Shown: piece after piece, positions 18,370 through 27,235 of the stretch
How positions within the stretch are numbered: the first letter of the stretch is position 1
Layout of the letters: the number at the start of each line of letters is the position of its first letter
DNA from: Bradyrhizobium sp. 149
GTDB taxonomy: Bacteria > Pseudomonadota > Alphaproteobacteria > Rhizobiales > Xanthobacteraceae
Assembly (NCBI RefSeq): GCF_023073915.1
Contig: NZ_JADPKK010000022.1
Coordinates: 1,488,001 to 1,552,000 of the forward strand
Direction: 5' to 3'
DNA length: 64,000 nucleotides
The notes under the pieces: model-generated
Databases searched by the model: none
The model's input: the letters and a program-made list of their open reading frames with translations, nothing else
What the model was told of the DNA's origin: nothing
Made by a program: the position numbers and the translations under genes

Positions 18370-19242
18370 ATGGCTAAAGTCGCTTTCCTCGGTCTCGGCG
18401 TGATGGGCTTCCCCATGGCCGGACACCTCGTGAAAAAAGGGGGCCATGAGGTCACCGTCTACAACCGCACCGCGGCCAAGGCGAAGGAGTGGGCGGACAA
18501 GTTCGGCGGCAAGACCGCGGCGACCCCGAAGGCTGCGGCCGAGGGCCAGGATTTCGTGATGTGCTGCGTCGGCAACGACAACGATCTGCGCGCGGTCACG
18601 ATCGGCGGCGACGGCGCGTTTGCCGGCATGAAGAAGGGTGCGACCTTCGTCGACCACACCACCGCTTCCGCCGAGGTCGCACGCGAACTCGATGCAGCCG
18701 CCACCAAGGCCGGCTTCAAGTTCATCGACGCCCCGGTCTCCGGCGGCCAGGCCGGCGCCGAGAACGGCGTGCTGACGGTGATGTGCGGCGGCGCCCAGGA
18801 TGCCTATTCCGGCGCTGAGCCGATCATCACAGGTGCTTATGCGCGGATGTGCAAGCTGCTCGGACCCGCGGGCTCCGGTCAGCTGACCAAGATGGTCAAT
18901 CAGATCTGCATCGCCGGCCTCGTCCAGGGCCTCTCCGAGGGTATTCACTTCGCCAAGAAGAGTGGCCTCGACGTCGCCGCAGTGATCGAGACCATCTCCA
19001 AGGGGGCCGCGCAGTCCTGGCAGATGGAGAACCGCTACAAGACCATGAATGACGACAAATACGATTTCGGCTTCGCGGTAGAATGGATGCGCAAGGATCT
19101 CTCCATTTCGCTGGCCGAAGCCCGCCGCAACGGCGCCAATTTGCCGGTGACCGCGCTGGTCGACCAGTTCTACGCCGAGGTCGAGAAGATGGGCGGCAAG
19201 CGCTGGGATACGTCGAGCCTGCTCGCGCGACTTAATCGCTGA
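18370..19242 (+). CDS. NAD(P)-dependent 3-hydroxyisobutyrate dehydrogenase-like oxidoreductase
   Basis: A 290-residue beta-hydroxyacid dehydrogenase. The N-terminal Rossmann motif is FLGLGVMGFPMAGHL, the substrate-binding DAPVSGGQAGAE stretch follows, and the catalytic lysine is in LTKMVNQ. Homologues oxidise 3-hydroxyisobutyrate, tartronate semialdehyde or related acids. The ATG at 18370 starts directly before the Rossmann strand, so the in-frame extension upstream is rejected. The stop is 23 bases before the NhaD-like gene. Confidence 0.9.
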   Translation: MAKVAFLGLGVMGFPMAGHLVKKGGHEVTVYNRTAAKAKEWADKFGGKTAATPKAAAEGQDFVMCCVGNDNDLRAVTIGGDGAFAGMKKGATFVDHTTASAEVARELDAAATKAGFKFIDAPVSGGQAGAENGVLTVMCGGAQDAYSGAEPIITGAYARMCKLLGPAGSGQLTKMVNQICIAGLVQGLSEGIHFAKKSGLDVAAVIETISKGAAQSWQMENRYKTMNDDKYDFGFAVEWMRKDLSISLAEARRNGANLPVTALVDQFYAEVEKMGGKRWDTSSLLARLNR

Positions 19243-19264
19243 CACCTGACGAAGTGGTCCTGCC

Positions 19265-20542
19265 TTGCTGATCGCACTCGCCGCAATCTTCGTCCTCGCC
19301 TATGCGGCGATCGCGCTCGAGCACCCGATCGGGGTGAACAAGAGTGCGTCTGCGCTACTCGGCGCGGGCGTGCTCTGGACAATCTACGCGCTCGCGACCG
19401 GCGACCACACGCTGGTGGGCCGTCAGCTTGACGAGTCCGTCGCCTCCACCGCGCAGATCGTGTTCTTTCTGGTTGGGGCGATGACCATCGTCGAAGTGAT
19501 CGACGCCCATGACGGTTTCGAAGTCATCACCTCGCGCATCAGCACGACCAGCCAGGTCCGTCTGATATGGCTGATTGGCTTCGTGACCTTCTTCCTCAGC
19601 GCAATCCTCGACAATCTGACCACCACCATCGTCATGGTCTCGCTGATCCAGCGGCTGATCGCCAAGCGCGACGATCGCCTGCTGTTCGCCTCCCTCATCG
19701 TCATCGCCGCAAATGCCGGCGGTGCATGGACCGTGATCGGTGACGTCACCACGACCATGCTGTGGATCGGCGGACAGATTTCGCCCCTGAAAATCATGGG
19801 CGCGGTGTTCCTGCCCTCGCTGCTCAACCTGCTGGTGCCGCTCGCATTCATCAGCTTTTCGCTTCGGGGCAAGACCATCGCACCGCCGCCGAAAGAGGAC
19901 GGATTGCAGCGCGTCGATCCGTTCGAGCGGAACGTGATGTTCTATCTCGGACTCGGCGTACTGATCGCGGTTCCCGCCTTCAAGACGGTCACACACCTGC
20001 CGCCCTTCATGGGCGTCCTGCTCGGGCTCGGCATCGTGTGGCTGGTCGGCGAGATCGTTCATCGCAACAAGGATGAGCATGTCCGCGGTCCGCTCACGCT
20101 TGCGAATGCGCTGACGCGGATCGACATGGGCTCGATCGTGTTCTTCCTCGGCATCTTGCTCGCAGTCGCCTGCCTCGAACATGCCGGCCTGCTCTCCATG
20201 CTGGCCAAATGGCTGGACGCCGCAATTGGCCGCCAGGACATCATCGTGATCGTGCTCGGGTTGCTCAGCGCCGTCATCGACAACGTGCCGCTGGTCGCCG
20301 CGACGATGGGCATGTACGACCTGGCGCATTATCCGGCCGACAGCTTCCTGTGGGAGTTCATCGCCTATTGCGCCGGCACCGGCGGCTCGATCCTGATCAT
20401 CGGCTCGGCCGCAGGCGTCGCCGCCATGGGGCTCGAGCGCATCGAGTTCCTCTGGTACGCCCGCCGCATCGCCGTTCCCGCGCTCGCCGGCTATCTGGCC
20501 GGCGCCGTGGTGTACATCGCGCAGCATGCGGCGCTGCATTGA
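19265..20542 (+). CDS. nhaD: NhaD-type Na+/H+ antiporter
   Basis: A 425-residue membrane protein with about eleven to twelve hydrophobic helices. It carries the NhaD/ArsB-superfamily signatures ILDNLTTTIVMVSL, AGGAWTVIGDVTTTMLW and SAVIDNVPLVAATMGM, with acidic and hydroxyl residues in the ion path. It exchanges sodium or lithium for protons across the inner membrane. The TTG at 19265 is the only start near the first helix. It may be cotranscribed with the dehydrogenase gene just upstream. Confidence 0.88.
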   Translation: MLIALAAIFVLAYAAIALEHPIGVNKSASALLGAGVLWTIYALATGDHTLVGRQLDESVASTAQIVFFLVGAMTIVEVIDAHDGFEVITSRISTTSQVRLIWLIGFVTFFLSAILDNLTTTIVMVSLIQRLIAKRDDRLLFASLIVIAANAGGAWTVIGDVTTTMLWIGGQISPLKIMGAVFLPSLLNLLVPLAFISFSLRGKTIAPPPKEDGLQRVDPFERNVMFYLGLGVLIAVPAFKTVTHLPPFMGVLLGLGIVWLVGEIVHRNKDEHVRGPLTLANALTRIDMGSIVFFLGILLAVACLEHAGLLSMLAKWLDAAIGRQDIIVIVLGLLSAVIDNVPLVAATMGMYDLAHYPADSFLWEFIAYCAGTGGSILIIGSAAGVAAMGLERIEFLWYARRIAVPALAGYLAGAVVYIAQHAALH

Positions 20543-20564
20543 GCGGCTCAGGCCGGATCCAAAA

Positions 20565-20579
20565 TTAACGCCGGGTTAA
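20565..20579 (+). promoter_or_regulatory. Candidate CtrA binding site (TTAA-N7-TTAA)
   Basis: TTAACGCCGGGTTAA has two TTAA boxes exactly seven bases apart, the full CtrA consensus of alphaproteobacteria. It lies about 100 bases upstream of the PdhS-like kinase start. A second pair of TTAA boxes, eight bases apart, is at 20597-20612. Confidence 0.6.
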
Positions 20580-20679
20580 CGTAATTCTTTAGCTCCTTAA
20601 GTCACCTCTTAAGGATTTCTTGCCAGAGATAGACAATGCAGAAGGCCCGTCTCGCGCGGGTAGGAATTGTTGTTGTGCG

Positions 20680-22275
20680 ATGAGTAAACCCGCTGAAAAG
20701 CCCGAGGTTGTGCAGCTTCCGGCCGAGCCGGTGAGCGCGCCGTCGGCGAGCCATCGCCGGGCTGCGGCACAGCGAGTGCGCGAGGCGCGCGATAAGTTAA
20801 CGTCGACCAGTGGAACCCGGCCGGCTTTCGATGCCGAGATGCTGCGCCACTATGCCCAGACGCGGCTGTCGGCCTCCTACGTCGTGATGCTGCTGGTGGT
20901 GGCAACGGGCGTGCTGTTCGGGCTGTGGATGCAGCCGATCCCGGCCGCGGCCTGGACCGCCGGCATGCTCTGCATCCATGCCGCCATGATCCGCAGCTGC
21001 CACCGCTTCCTGGCCGAACCCGCCTCGCCCGCGGCAACGCGCGCATGGCAGACGCGCTTCGTCGTGCTCGACCTGCTCTATGGTCTTTGCTGGATTGCGA
21101 TCCTGATCCATCCCGTGCTCGACATGATCACGGAAACGCTGATGATGTTCCTGATGCTGTTGGTAATCGCAGTATCGAGCATGCTGGCCGCCAATCTGCC
21201 GATCGCCGCCCTTGCCGCCACCGCGCCGGTCGCGGTCGCGATGGCGCTGAGCTTTGTGATGACCGGCTCGCTGGACAATTACATCCTGGCCGCGCTCGCG
21301 CTCGCCGCCGAAGGCTATTTCGTGCTGCTGGCGCACCGCCTGCACTCTTCGACCTTCGCCACGCTCGAGGCGCGCGCCGAGAAGGACGCGCTGATCGGCG
21401 AGCTCGAACAGGCCAAGGCGATCTCGGACGAAGCGCGCCATCGCGCCGAATCCGCCAACGTCGCCAAGTCGCGCTTTCTCGCGCAGATGAGCCACGAGTT
21501 GCGCACACCGCTGAACGCGATCCTCGGCTTTTCCGAGGTGATGAAGAGCGAGATTTTTGGCGCGCATGCCGTGCCGGTCTACAAGGAGTACTCCGGGGAC
21601 ATCCACAATTCCGGCGTCCACCTGCTCAACCTCATCAACGAGATCCTCGATCTGTCGCGGATCGAGGCCGGCCGTTACGAGCTCAACGAGGAAGCGGTCT
21701 CGCTGGTCGGCATTGTCGCCGACTGCCATCATCTGATGAAGCTGCGCGCCTCGAGCCGCGGCATCACCATCCACGAGGTGTTCGAGCAGGCAATGCCGCG
21801 GCTCTGGGCTGACGAGCGCGCGATCCGCCAGGTCGTGCTCAATCTGCTCTCCAACTCGATCAAGTTTACCCCGCAGGGCGGCGAGATCTGGCTCAAGGCG
21901 GGGTGGACGGCCTCAGGTGGACAATATCTCTCGGTGAGGGATACCGGCTCCGGAATCCCCGAGGACGAGATCCCCGTCGTGCTCGCCTCGTTCGGCCAAG
22001 GCTCCAACTCGATCAAGTCGGCCGAACAGGGCGCGGGTCTCGGCCTGCCGATCGCCAAGAATCTGATTGACCTGCATGGCGGTACGTTCACGCTGAAATC
22101 GAAGCTGCGCATCGGCACCGAAGTGATCGTCACCTTCCCGCCGGAGCGCGTGATGAGCGCACTGGCGCCGATGTCGGATGATTCTCCGCCACTGCAGCCC
22201 GAGAGTTCCGCGGTAGCGGACGAGAAACGCCGGCCCCGTCGCAAGCCGATCATGAGCGCAGGCACGGGCTCGTAA
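20680..22275 (+). CDS. PdhS/DivJ-like membrane histidine kinase
   Basis: A 531-residue protein: a basic soluble N-terminus, about six membrane helices (about residues 70-225), a coiled linker, a HisKA domain with H272 in AQMSHELRTPLNAILGFSEV, and an ATPase domain with NLLSNSIKFTP and GAGLGLPIAK. The HisKA/ATPase pair is of the DivJ-PleC-PdhS type, which controls the DivK-CtrA cell-cycle circuit. The CtrA-like site upstream fits that role. The ATG at 20680 is taken because the upstream frame has no conserved character. No cognate regulator is adjacent. Confidence 0.85.
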   Translation: MSKPAEKPEVVQLPAEPVSAPSASHRRAAAQRVREARDKLTSTSGTRPAFDAEMLRHYAQTRLSASYVVMLLVVATGVLFGLWMQPIPAAAWTAGMLCIHAAMIRSCHRFLAEPASPAATRAWQTRFVVLDLLYGLCWIAILIHPVLDMITETLMMFLMLLVIAVSSMLAANLPIAALAATAPVAVAMALSFVMTGSLDNYILAALALAAEGYFVLLAHRLHSSTFATLEARAEKDALIGELEQAKAISDEARHRAESANVAKSRFLAQMSHELRTPLNAILGFSEVMKSEIFGAHAVPVYKEYSGDIHNSGVHLLNLINEILDLSRIEAGRYELNEEAVSLVGIVADCHHLMKLRASSRGITIHEVFEQAMPRLWADERAIRQVVLNLLSNSIKFTPQGGEIWLKAGWTASGGQYLSVRDTGSGIPEDEIPVVLASFGQGSNSIKSAEQGAGLGLPIAKNLIDLHGGTFTLKSKLRIGTEVIVTFPPERVMSALAPMSDDSPPLQPESSAVADEKRRPRRKPIMSAGTGS

Positions 22276-22319
22276 CGAGATGCTTGCAGACATGCCCGAC
22301 TATCTCCCACTATGCCCCA

Positions 22320-22523
22320 ATGAGCAAAGAAACCCCGTGCGTGGCCGTCTGCATGATCGATCCCAAGACCAGGTTGTGCTTCGGCTGCGGACGCACGTTG
22401 CCGGAGATCGCGCGCTGGCACGCCATGGCGAGCGCGGAACGGCTCGCGGTCATGGCGCTGTTGTCGGCGCGCATGAGTCAGGCTGGACTTGCGCCGATCG
22501 CAGGATCGCCGAAACGCATTTGA
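22320..22523 (+). CDS. DUF1289 small cysteine-rich protein
   Basis: A 67-residue protein with PCVAVC, then CFGCGR and TLPEIARW, the DUF1289 pattern. Four cysteines suggest zinc or iron-sulfur binding; the function is unknown. It lies between the kinase gene and the retropepsin-like gene on the same strand with short gaps. Confidence 0.85.
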   Translation: MSKETPCVAVCMIDPKTRLCFGCGRTLPEIARWHAMASAERLAVMALLSARMSQAGLAPIAGSPKRI

Positions 22524-22551
22524 CCGGCCTGCGCGCATCTGGAGGTGCGCA

Positions 22552-23106
22552 ATGATCCGCTTCCTGCTCGTTCTCATCACGCTCGCCGGCACGGCAGGTG
22601 CCGTCGTCGCCTATGGCGATTCCGACCAGATCGCGCGCGCGAGCAGCAAGGTCTCGCATATCTTTCGCACACAGATCGCATCGCCCGCCCCTGCCGTGCA
22701 GATTCAGCGCGGCCAGGGCGGCGAATTCGCGCTGCGCGCGAAGATCAACGGCGTGGCCGCACCGATGGTGATCGACACCGGCGCGACCTCGGTGGTGCTG
22801 ACCTGGGAAACCGCGAAGGCGATCGGGCTGCCGCTCGAGATGCTCGAATACGATGTCGACCTCGAAACTGCGGGCGGCCATACCAAGGCGGCCCGCCTCA
22901 CGCTCGACCGCCTCTCCGTCGGCCACCTCGTGGAGAAATCGGTGCCGGCCCTCGTCGTGCAGCGCGGGCAGATGAAGACTAATCTGCTCGGCATGAGCTT
23001 CCTCGATCGCCTGGAGAGCTGGGGCGTGCGCGCCGACAAGCTGATGCTCACCGGCTATCCGGAGCTCCAGCCCAATCACCGCCGCTCGCGCCTGGCGGTG
23101 GACTAG
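22552..23106 (+). CDS. Membrane-anchored retropepsin-like aspartic protease (TIGR02281 type)
   Basis: A 184-residue protein with one N-terminal hydrophobic helix and a single-domain aspartyl protease fold. The catalytic aspartate is D75 in MVIDTGATS, followed by VVLTWETAKAIGL. The second hallmark is the NLLGMSFLDRL stretch. Such proteins work as homodimers in the periplasm. The ATG at 22552 is chosen to begin right before the helix; the open frame extends further upstream into the DUF1289 gene. Confidence 0.85.
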   Translation: MIRFLLVLITLAGTAGAVVAYGDSDQIARASSKVSHIFRTQIASPAPAVQIQRGQGGEFALRAKINGVAAPMVIDTGATSVVLTWETAKAIGLPLEMLEYDVDLETAGGHTKAARLTLDRLSVGHLVEKSVPALVVQRGQMKTNLLGMSFLDRLESWGVRADKLMLTGYPELQPNHRRSRLAVD

Positions 23107-23224
23107 GGTCCTACGAGAGCTACGCCGCCACGTCCGACAGACGCGATCACGCGGGCTGCCATCCACCACGGCTGCAACATCAGGCGGAGCCCTGCGAAAG
23201 CGTGTCAGTGTGGCACTTGCCCTA

Positions 23225-23252
23225 TTTACAAACCAACTGGTCGGTTTATAAT
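23225..23252 (+). promoter_or_regulatory. Promoter with a palindromic operator filling its spacer
   Basis: TTTACA (23225-23230), a 16-base spacer and a perfect TATAAT (23247-23252) form a sigma-70-like promoter about 75 bases upstream of the outer-membrane barrel gene. The spacer AACCAACTGGTCGGTT is itself an imperfect palindrome like operators of TetR-family repressors, which would block RNA polymerase when bound. Confidence 0.6.
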
Positions 23253-23327
23253 GAGAGGCGGTCCCGGGCCGGGGTTGGATGAGCGCTGCTCCCATGAGGG
23301 AGCTGGCCAAGTGAGAGACTGAGAATC

Positions 23328-23996
23328 ATGATTGCAAGAGCCGTCTTACGCCGCACAATGTGCACCCTGTCCTTTGCCGCGGCGTTCGCCGTCGGCGACA
23401 CCTGCGCTGCGGACCTGGCGGCGCGCTATGCGGCGCCCTCCTCCGCCTACACGGCACCGCAGCCGGTCTATTCCTGGACCGGCCTCTATGCGGGCCTCAA
23501 CGCCGGCTATGCCGAGAGCGGCGACGACGCCTTCAACAATCTCGTCGGCACGAGCGGCGGCAAGGTCAAGGGCGCCTTCGGCGGCGCGCAGATCGGCTAC
23601 AACTACCAGCTCTCGCCGATGTTCGTGGTCGGCATCGAGAACGACTTCGAAGGCGGAGACATCAAGAATCACGACTCGCTCAACAGCGCCGCGGTGAGTC
23701 TGCCTTGGTACATGAGCGGCCGCGCCCGCGCCGGCATCGCGACGATGGATTCGCAGCTGCTGTTTTTCGGGACCGCGGGTCTTGCCGCCGGTCAGCTGAA
23801 GGATGGCCCGATCAACAAGATGAAGATGGGCTGGACCGCCGGCGGTGGCGTCGAATGGGCATTCCTGCCGAAATGGTCGGCCAAGGCCGAATATCTTTAT
23901 ACCGAGTTCAAGCACGACGATTTGCCGGACTGGAACGCCGCCAAACTCCACACCTTCCGCGTCGGCGTGAACTATCATTTTGATCTGTTCCGCTGA
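23328..23996 (+). CDS. Omp25/RopB-like outer-membrane beta-barrel protein
   Basis: A 222-residue protein with a signal peptide (cleavage near CAADLAARY) and an eight-strand barrel pattern. It has the rhizobial hallmark YSWTGLYAGLNAGY, GAQIGYNYQ, GGGVEWAFLPKWSAKAEYLYTEF and the C-terminal VGVNYHFDLF ending in Arg after the terminal Phe. It acts in outer-membrane stability or host contact in related bacteria. The promoter at 23225 with a possible repressor site suggests regulated expression. Confidence 0.88.
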   Translation: MIARAVLRRTMCTLSFAAAFAVGDTCAADLAARYAAPSSAYTAPQPVYSWTGLYAGLNAGYAESGDDAFNNLVGTSGGKVKGAFGGAQIGYNYQLSPMFVVGIENDFEGGDIKNHDSLNSAAVSLPWYMSGRARAGIATMDSQLLFFGTAGLAAGQLKDGPINKMKMGWTAGGGVEWAFLPKWSAKAEYLYTEFKHDDLPDWNAAKLHTFRVGVNYHFDLFR

Positions 23997-24007
23997 GGCG
24001 GATCGCG

Positions 24008-24038
24008 GAAGAGCCGGATTTTGCGAATCCGGCTCTTC
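24008..24038. terminator. Bidirectional hairpin between barrel gene and dusA
   Basis: A perfect 13-base stem (GAAGAGCCGGATT with AATCCGGCTCTTC) with a 5-base loop lies between convergent genes. There is no long T run on either side, so it probably serves as a shared terminator of moderate strength. Confidence 0.65.
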
Positions 24039-24051
24039 GTATGGACTACGG

Positions 24052-25050
24052 CTAGGCCGCCGCCGCCTCCGCCGGCGCGCGCGCACCGACACGCGCGATC
24101 GCATCGCGCAGCACATCGAGGCCGGCGCCCGGCTTCACCCCTTGCTCGGCAAGATGGCGGCGGAAGGCGCGCGCGCCGGGAACGGCGTGGAATGCGCCAA
24201 CGAAATGCCTCGTCATGGAGTGCAGCCGCGTGCCCCGCGCGAGCTGCTGTTCGATATAAGGCATCATCGCCTCGAGCGCATCCTGCATCGAGGCATGCGG
24301 CGCCGCCTCGCCGAAAATGTCGGTATCGACCGAGAGCAGCCGCCATGGCTCCTGATAGGCGGCCCGTCCGAGCATCGCGCCGTCAACGTGATCGAGATGT
24401 GCTTTTGCCTCATCGACGCCGGGAATGCCGCCGTTGATGATGACGGGCACATCAGGCATCGCGCACTTGAGGCGATAGACGCGATCATAGTCAAGCGGTG
24501 GGATCTCGCGATTCTCCTTCGGCGACAAACCATTGAGCCACGCTTTCCGGGCATGCACGATCAGCGCATTGCAGCCGGAGGTGACGACCGCGCGCGCAAG
24601 CTTGTCGAGCGCGACTTCCGGATCCTGGTCGTCGATGCCAATGCGGCACTTCACGGTGACGGGCACGGCAACCGCACGCTTCATCGCCTCCACGCACCTC
24701 GCCACGAGATCAGGTTCCGCCATGAGGCAAGCGCCGAAACGGCCGTCCTTCACGCGGTCGGAGGGGCAGCCGACATTGAGGTTGATCTCGTCATACCCGA
24801 ACTCCTCGCCGATCCGCGCCGCCAGCGCCAGCTCGCGCGGATCCGACCCGCCGAGCTGAAGCGCCACCGGGTGCTCGACCACGTCGAACCCAAGCAGCCG
24901 CTTCCGGTCACCATGAATGATGGCGCCAGTGGTCAGCATCTCCGTATAGAGCAGCGCCCGCCTCGTCAGGTGACGGTGGAACACCCGGCAATGCCGGTCG
25001 GTCCAGTCCATCATGGGCGCCACGGAAAAGCGATAATCTTGATATTTCAA
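24052..25050 (-). CDS. dusA: tRNA-dihydrouridine synthase DusA
   Basis: A 332-residue FMN enzyme reducing U20/U20a in tRNA D-loops. It has APMMDWTDRH at the start, the catalytic cysteine C95 in LNVGCPSDRV, the VKCRIG strand and the PVIINGGI phosphate site. The apparent start is a TTG at 25050, unusual for the gene. The first codons overlap a 35-base segment (25003-25037) repeated at 44672-44706, so an inserted island seems to supply the present 5' end. The gene remains full length. Confidence 0.93.
   Translation of the reverse strand: MKYQDYRFSVAPMMDWTDRHCRVFHRHLTRRALLYTEMLTTGAIIHGDRKRLLGFDVVEHPVALQLGGSDPRELALAARIGEEFGYDEINLNVGCPSDRVKDGRFGACLMAEPDLVARCVEAMKRAVAVPVTVKCRIGIDDQDPEVALDKLARAVVTSGCNALIVHARKAWLNGLSPKENREIPPLDYDRVYRLKCAMPDVPVIINGGIPGVDEAKAHLDHVDGAMLGRAAYQEPWRLLSVDTDIFGEAAPHASMQDALEAMMPYIEQQLARGTRLHSMTRHFVGAFHAVPGARAFRRHLAEQGVKPGAGLDVLRDAIARVGARAPAEAAAA
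25003..25037 (-). repeat. Left attachment-like repeat (inside dusA)
   Basis: The segment covers codons for RFSVAPMMDW of dusA and matches 44672-44706 with three mismatches in 35. It is the presumed crossover site of the integrase. Confidence 0.75.
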
Positions 25051-25088
25051 TCTGTTACTCTAAGTTTTCAATGGACTAGATCAGGAAC

Positions 25089-25196
25089 GTGTGCGCTTTG
25101 TGTGCACTCCAAACTAGCCAAAATTACACACGTTTGTACTGCGCTTGATCTCTCGGTGCACACGTAGCGCACACGAAATCGGGGGTGGAGTGCACA
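25089..25196. repeat. GTGCAC-rich inverted repeats between dusA and the integrase
   Basis: TGTGCACTCCA (25101-25111) pairs with TGGAGTGCACA (25186-25196), and GTGTGCGCT (25089-25097) pairs with AGCGCACAC (25166-25174). A further GTGCACAC lies at about 25157. The cluster fills the gap between the two divergent starts and could be integrase arm sites or an operator. Confidence 0.6.
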
Positions 25197-25200
25197 GACG

Positions 25201-25870
25201 ATGCCGATCTTTACCAAGCTGGGCTCGGGAAGCTGGCGCGTCCAGGTCAGAAGGAAACGCCAGTACGTCGCGAACACGTTCGTCCGGCGACGCGGTGCCG
25301 AGGCGTGGGCCATCGAAGCGAACGTTCCATTATCGAGGAACCCCAATCCGGCGCTCAAAATCCCAGGAGCAACCGCGCATCTTCTCCTTCTCCGGTCTGA
25401 TCGCACTGCATCTGGACGATCTTGCACAAGTCGGGAAGCCCGTTCGACGATCAAAGTCTATGGTGCTCAAGGCACTCAAGACCTCGCTCGGGCGGGTAAA
25501 CCTCAAGGACATGACACGCGAGAGATTGATTGAGTTTGGACGGAAGCGAGCGGCGCAAGGCGCAGGGCGGCCACCCTGGCAATTGATTTCTCATTCATTC
25601 GCACGATCCTACTCCATGCTGCGGCGGTCCATGGCATCAATGTCTCTGTCGAGAGCGTTGAAGTGGCTCGGGCAGCACTCAAACATCTCGATCTAGTCGG
25701 AAAATCAAACGAGCGCGATCGCCGACCCACTCTAGACGAGCTTGATCGACTGATCGGGTACGCAGAGTCTAACCCCCAGCAACTTTCGCTTCGCTGTCGC
25801 AGCGGCAATGCGCCAGGCTGAGTGTGCGAGCTGCCAGTCTCAATTCGATGAGATCATCATTCCGAGCCAC
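25201..25870 (+). pseudogene. Tyrosine integrase of the dusA-targeting type, multiply frameshifted and truncated
   Basis: Pieces of one integrase lie in successive frames. MPIFTKLGSGSWRVQVRRKR with YVANTFVRRRGAEAWAIE is the N-terminal arm domain. FSFSGLIALHLDDLAQVGK, then RRSK and LTRERLIEFGRKRA-like text, follows in the next frame. LHAAAVHGINVSVE with LVGKSNERDRRPTLDELDRLIGY comes in the third frame. FAVAAAMRQAE, the first catalytic Arg region, comes in a further frame. The rest of the catalytic domain is not found. At least three frameshifts are needed, so it is inactive. It starts about 150 bases from dusA, the position usual for such integrases. Confidence 0.8.
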
Positions 25871-26300
25871 CGGCGCATTACGGGTGACAGTTCGTTCGAA
25901 CTGACGCCATCTTTTATCTTCCTGGAAAGCAGGCTCGGTAGGCCCAAAGTTTCGTTTGAGCGCCCATACGTTCGATCTGGTCCAGTGTGCCGAGGCCAAC
26001 GCGCCCCGACGTCTCGCCATCGCCGGACCGGAACTGATTGATGCCGCAGCACGCGAGGGACCGCCGATCACCTCATAGGTTGCGCCTATCTCGATCCGAT
26101 TCTTCTTACCGACAGGCTGCAATCGGTTGATCTGCGCTTCCGGCAACTGAAGGCGGGAGACGACGCGCTCGGTCTTGGCCATCGGGCGAAAACGACTTCA
26201 GGGCGTTCATTTTGACCGTATCTCCATCGCGTTGCGCGATATGACCATAATTGGCGAGCCGCACCAGCATGCGGGTATCGACGCACAGTCGCAGGCCTGC
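25871..26300. other. Decayed DNA without a recognisable gene
   Basis: Only open frames without family character are seen on either strand here. The stretch lies between the integrase remnant and an SDR-like trace and is probably pseudogene debris. Confidence 0.4.
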
Positions 26301-26500
26301 GCGCAGAGACCGCCGCTCGAGCAAGACGCGGCCCCAGCGCTTCGTCACATCGGTACCATCACAGGGCTCTCGGCGAACGGCTTGTCGTATAGGAAGACTC
26401 AACGGTGCCGGCACCGACGCAGTTGATGCGGACTTTCTCGTTGGCATGATCCATCGCCATCGCGCGATCGCCGCCGCGCGCTGGCATCCCGAGGCTAGCT
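26300..26500 (-). pseudogene. Trace of a short-chain dehydrogenase
   Basis: On the - strand the text AMDHANEKVRINCVGAGTV resembles the sixth strand of SDR enzymes (usually AxDxAxxxIRVNCVxPGT). The frame breaks soon after at a stop. Nothing else of the enzyme is readable nearby. Another broken SDR lies at 44890-45513, but the two do not overlap enough in content to call them copies. Confidence 0.35.
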
Positions 26501-26511
26501 CCTCTGGGCCA

Positions 26512-27235
26512 CTATCTAATTGCTCGCGCTTTCAGCGAAGAACGATCCACCTTGCCTGTTGCGGCCGATGGCAGGTACTCGTTGAGAATAAACCTTTCCG
26601 GGATCATGTAGCGCGGCGCTAAGCGAGCCACGTGGTGCCGAAGTGTGGCCTCATCCACTAATTCGCCTGGCCTCCGATTGACGAATGCCACCATCAGATT
26701 ACCAAACCGAGCGCCTGGCACTGCCACGACGATCGATTGCGCGACGCCGGGCGCGGCTGCTGCGAGACTCTCTACCTCGTTAGGATTTACTCGATAACCT
26801 CTCGTCTTGATCTGATGATCCCCTCTGCCCAGCAGATACAGCACACCATCACGGAATTCCGCAAGATCGCCTGTTCGAAAGTATTGCCTGCCCTGCCTTT
26901 CGATGAAGAAGTGGGTATTCTCCTGATTGAGATAGCCCTTCATTACTCCTGGGCCAGAGACGCACACCTTTCCCGATTTACCGAGCTGCGGGATAAACTC
27001 GCCGGCGCCGTTCAACAGTTCGAGGTCGACAATTGGTAAGATACAGCCGGCCGGAACGTCCTCCTCTTTGCTCAGAAACTCGGGCGTTATTGGAGAATAG
27101 GTCAGTTCACGTGCCTCGGTTGAACCGTAAGTCCAGTGAATGCTGCATCGGGGAGCTTGCGGCAGAGCGACCTTATGTGGCCGGCTCTCATCGCCTCACC
27201 AGCAAAGCTTACCGGCATTGGTTTCCTGATTGATC
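26512..27235 (-). pseudogene. AMP-binding acyl-CoA ligase/adenylation domain, truncated and frameshifted
   Basis: The C-terminal half of an adenylate-forming enzyme. It shows YGSTEA (motif A5), YFRTGDLAEF (A7), LGRGDHQIKTRGYRVNPNE (A8), and the C-terminal lysine in ATGKVDR (A10). Upstream, SFAGEAMRAGHIRSLCRKLPDAA is in another frame, so one frameshift lies near 27140. A stop closes the frame before the N-terminal P-loop, and that half is missing. Such ligases activate acyl acids as AMP esters. In a locus with a LuxI homologue it may once have supplied an acyl-CoA, but this is inference. Confidence 0.75.
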
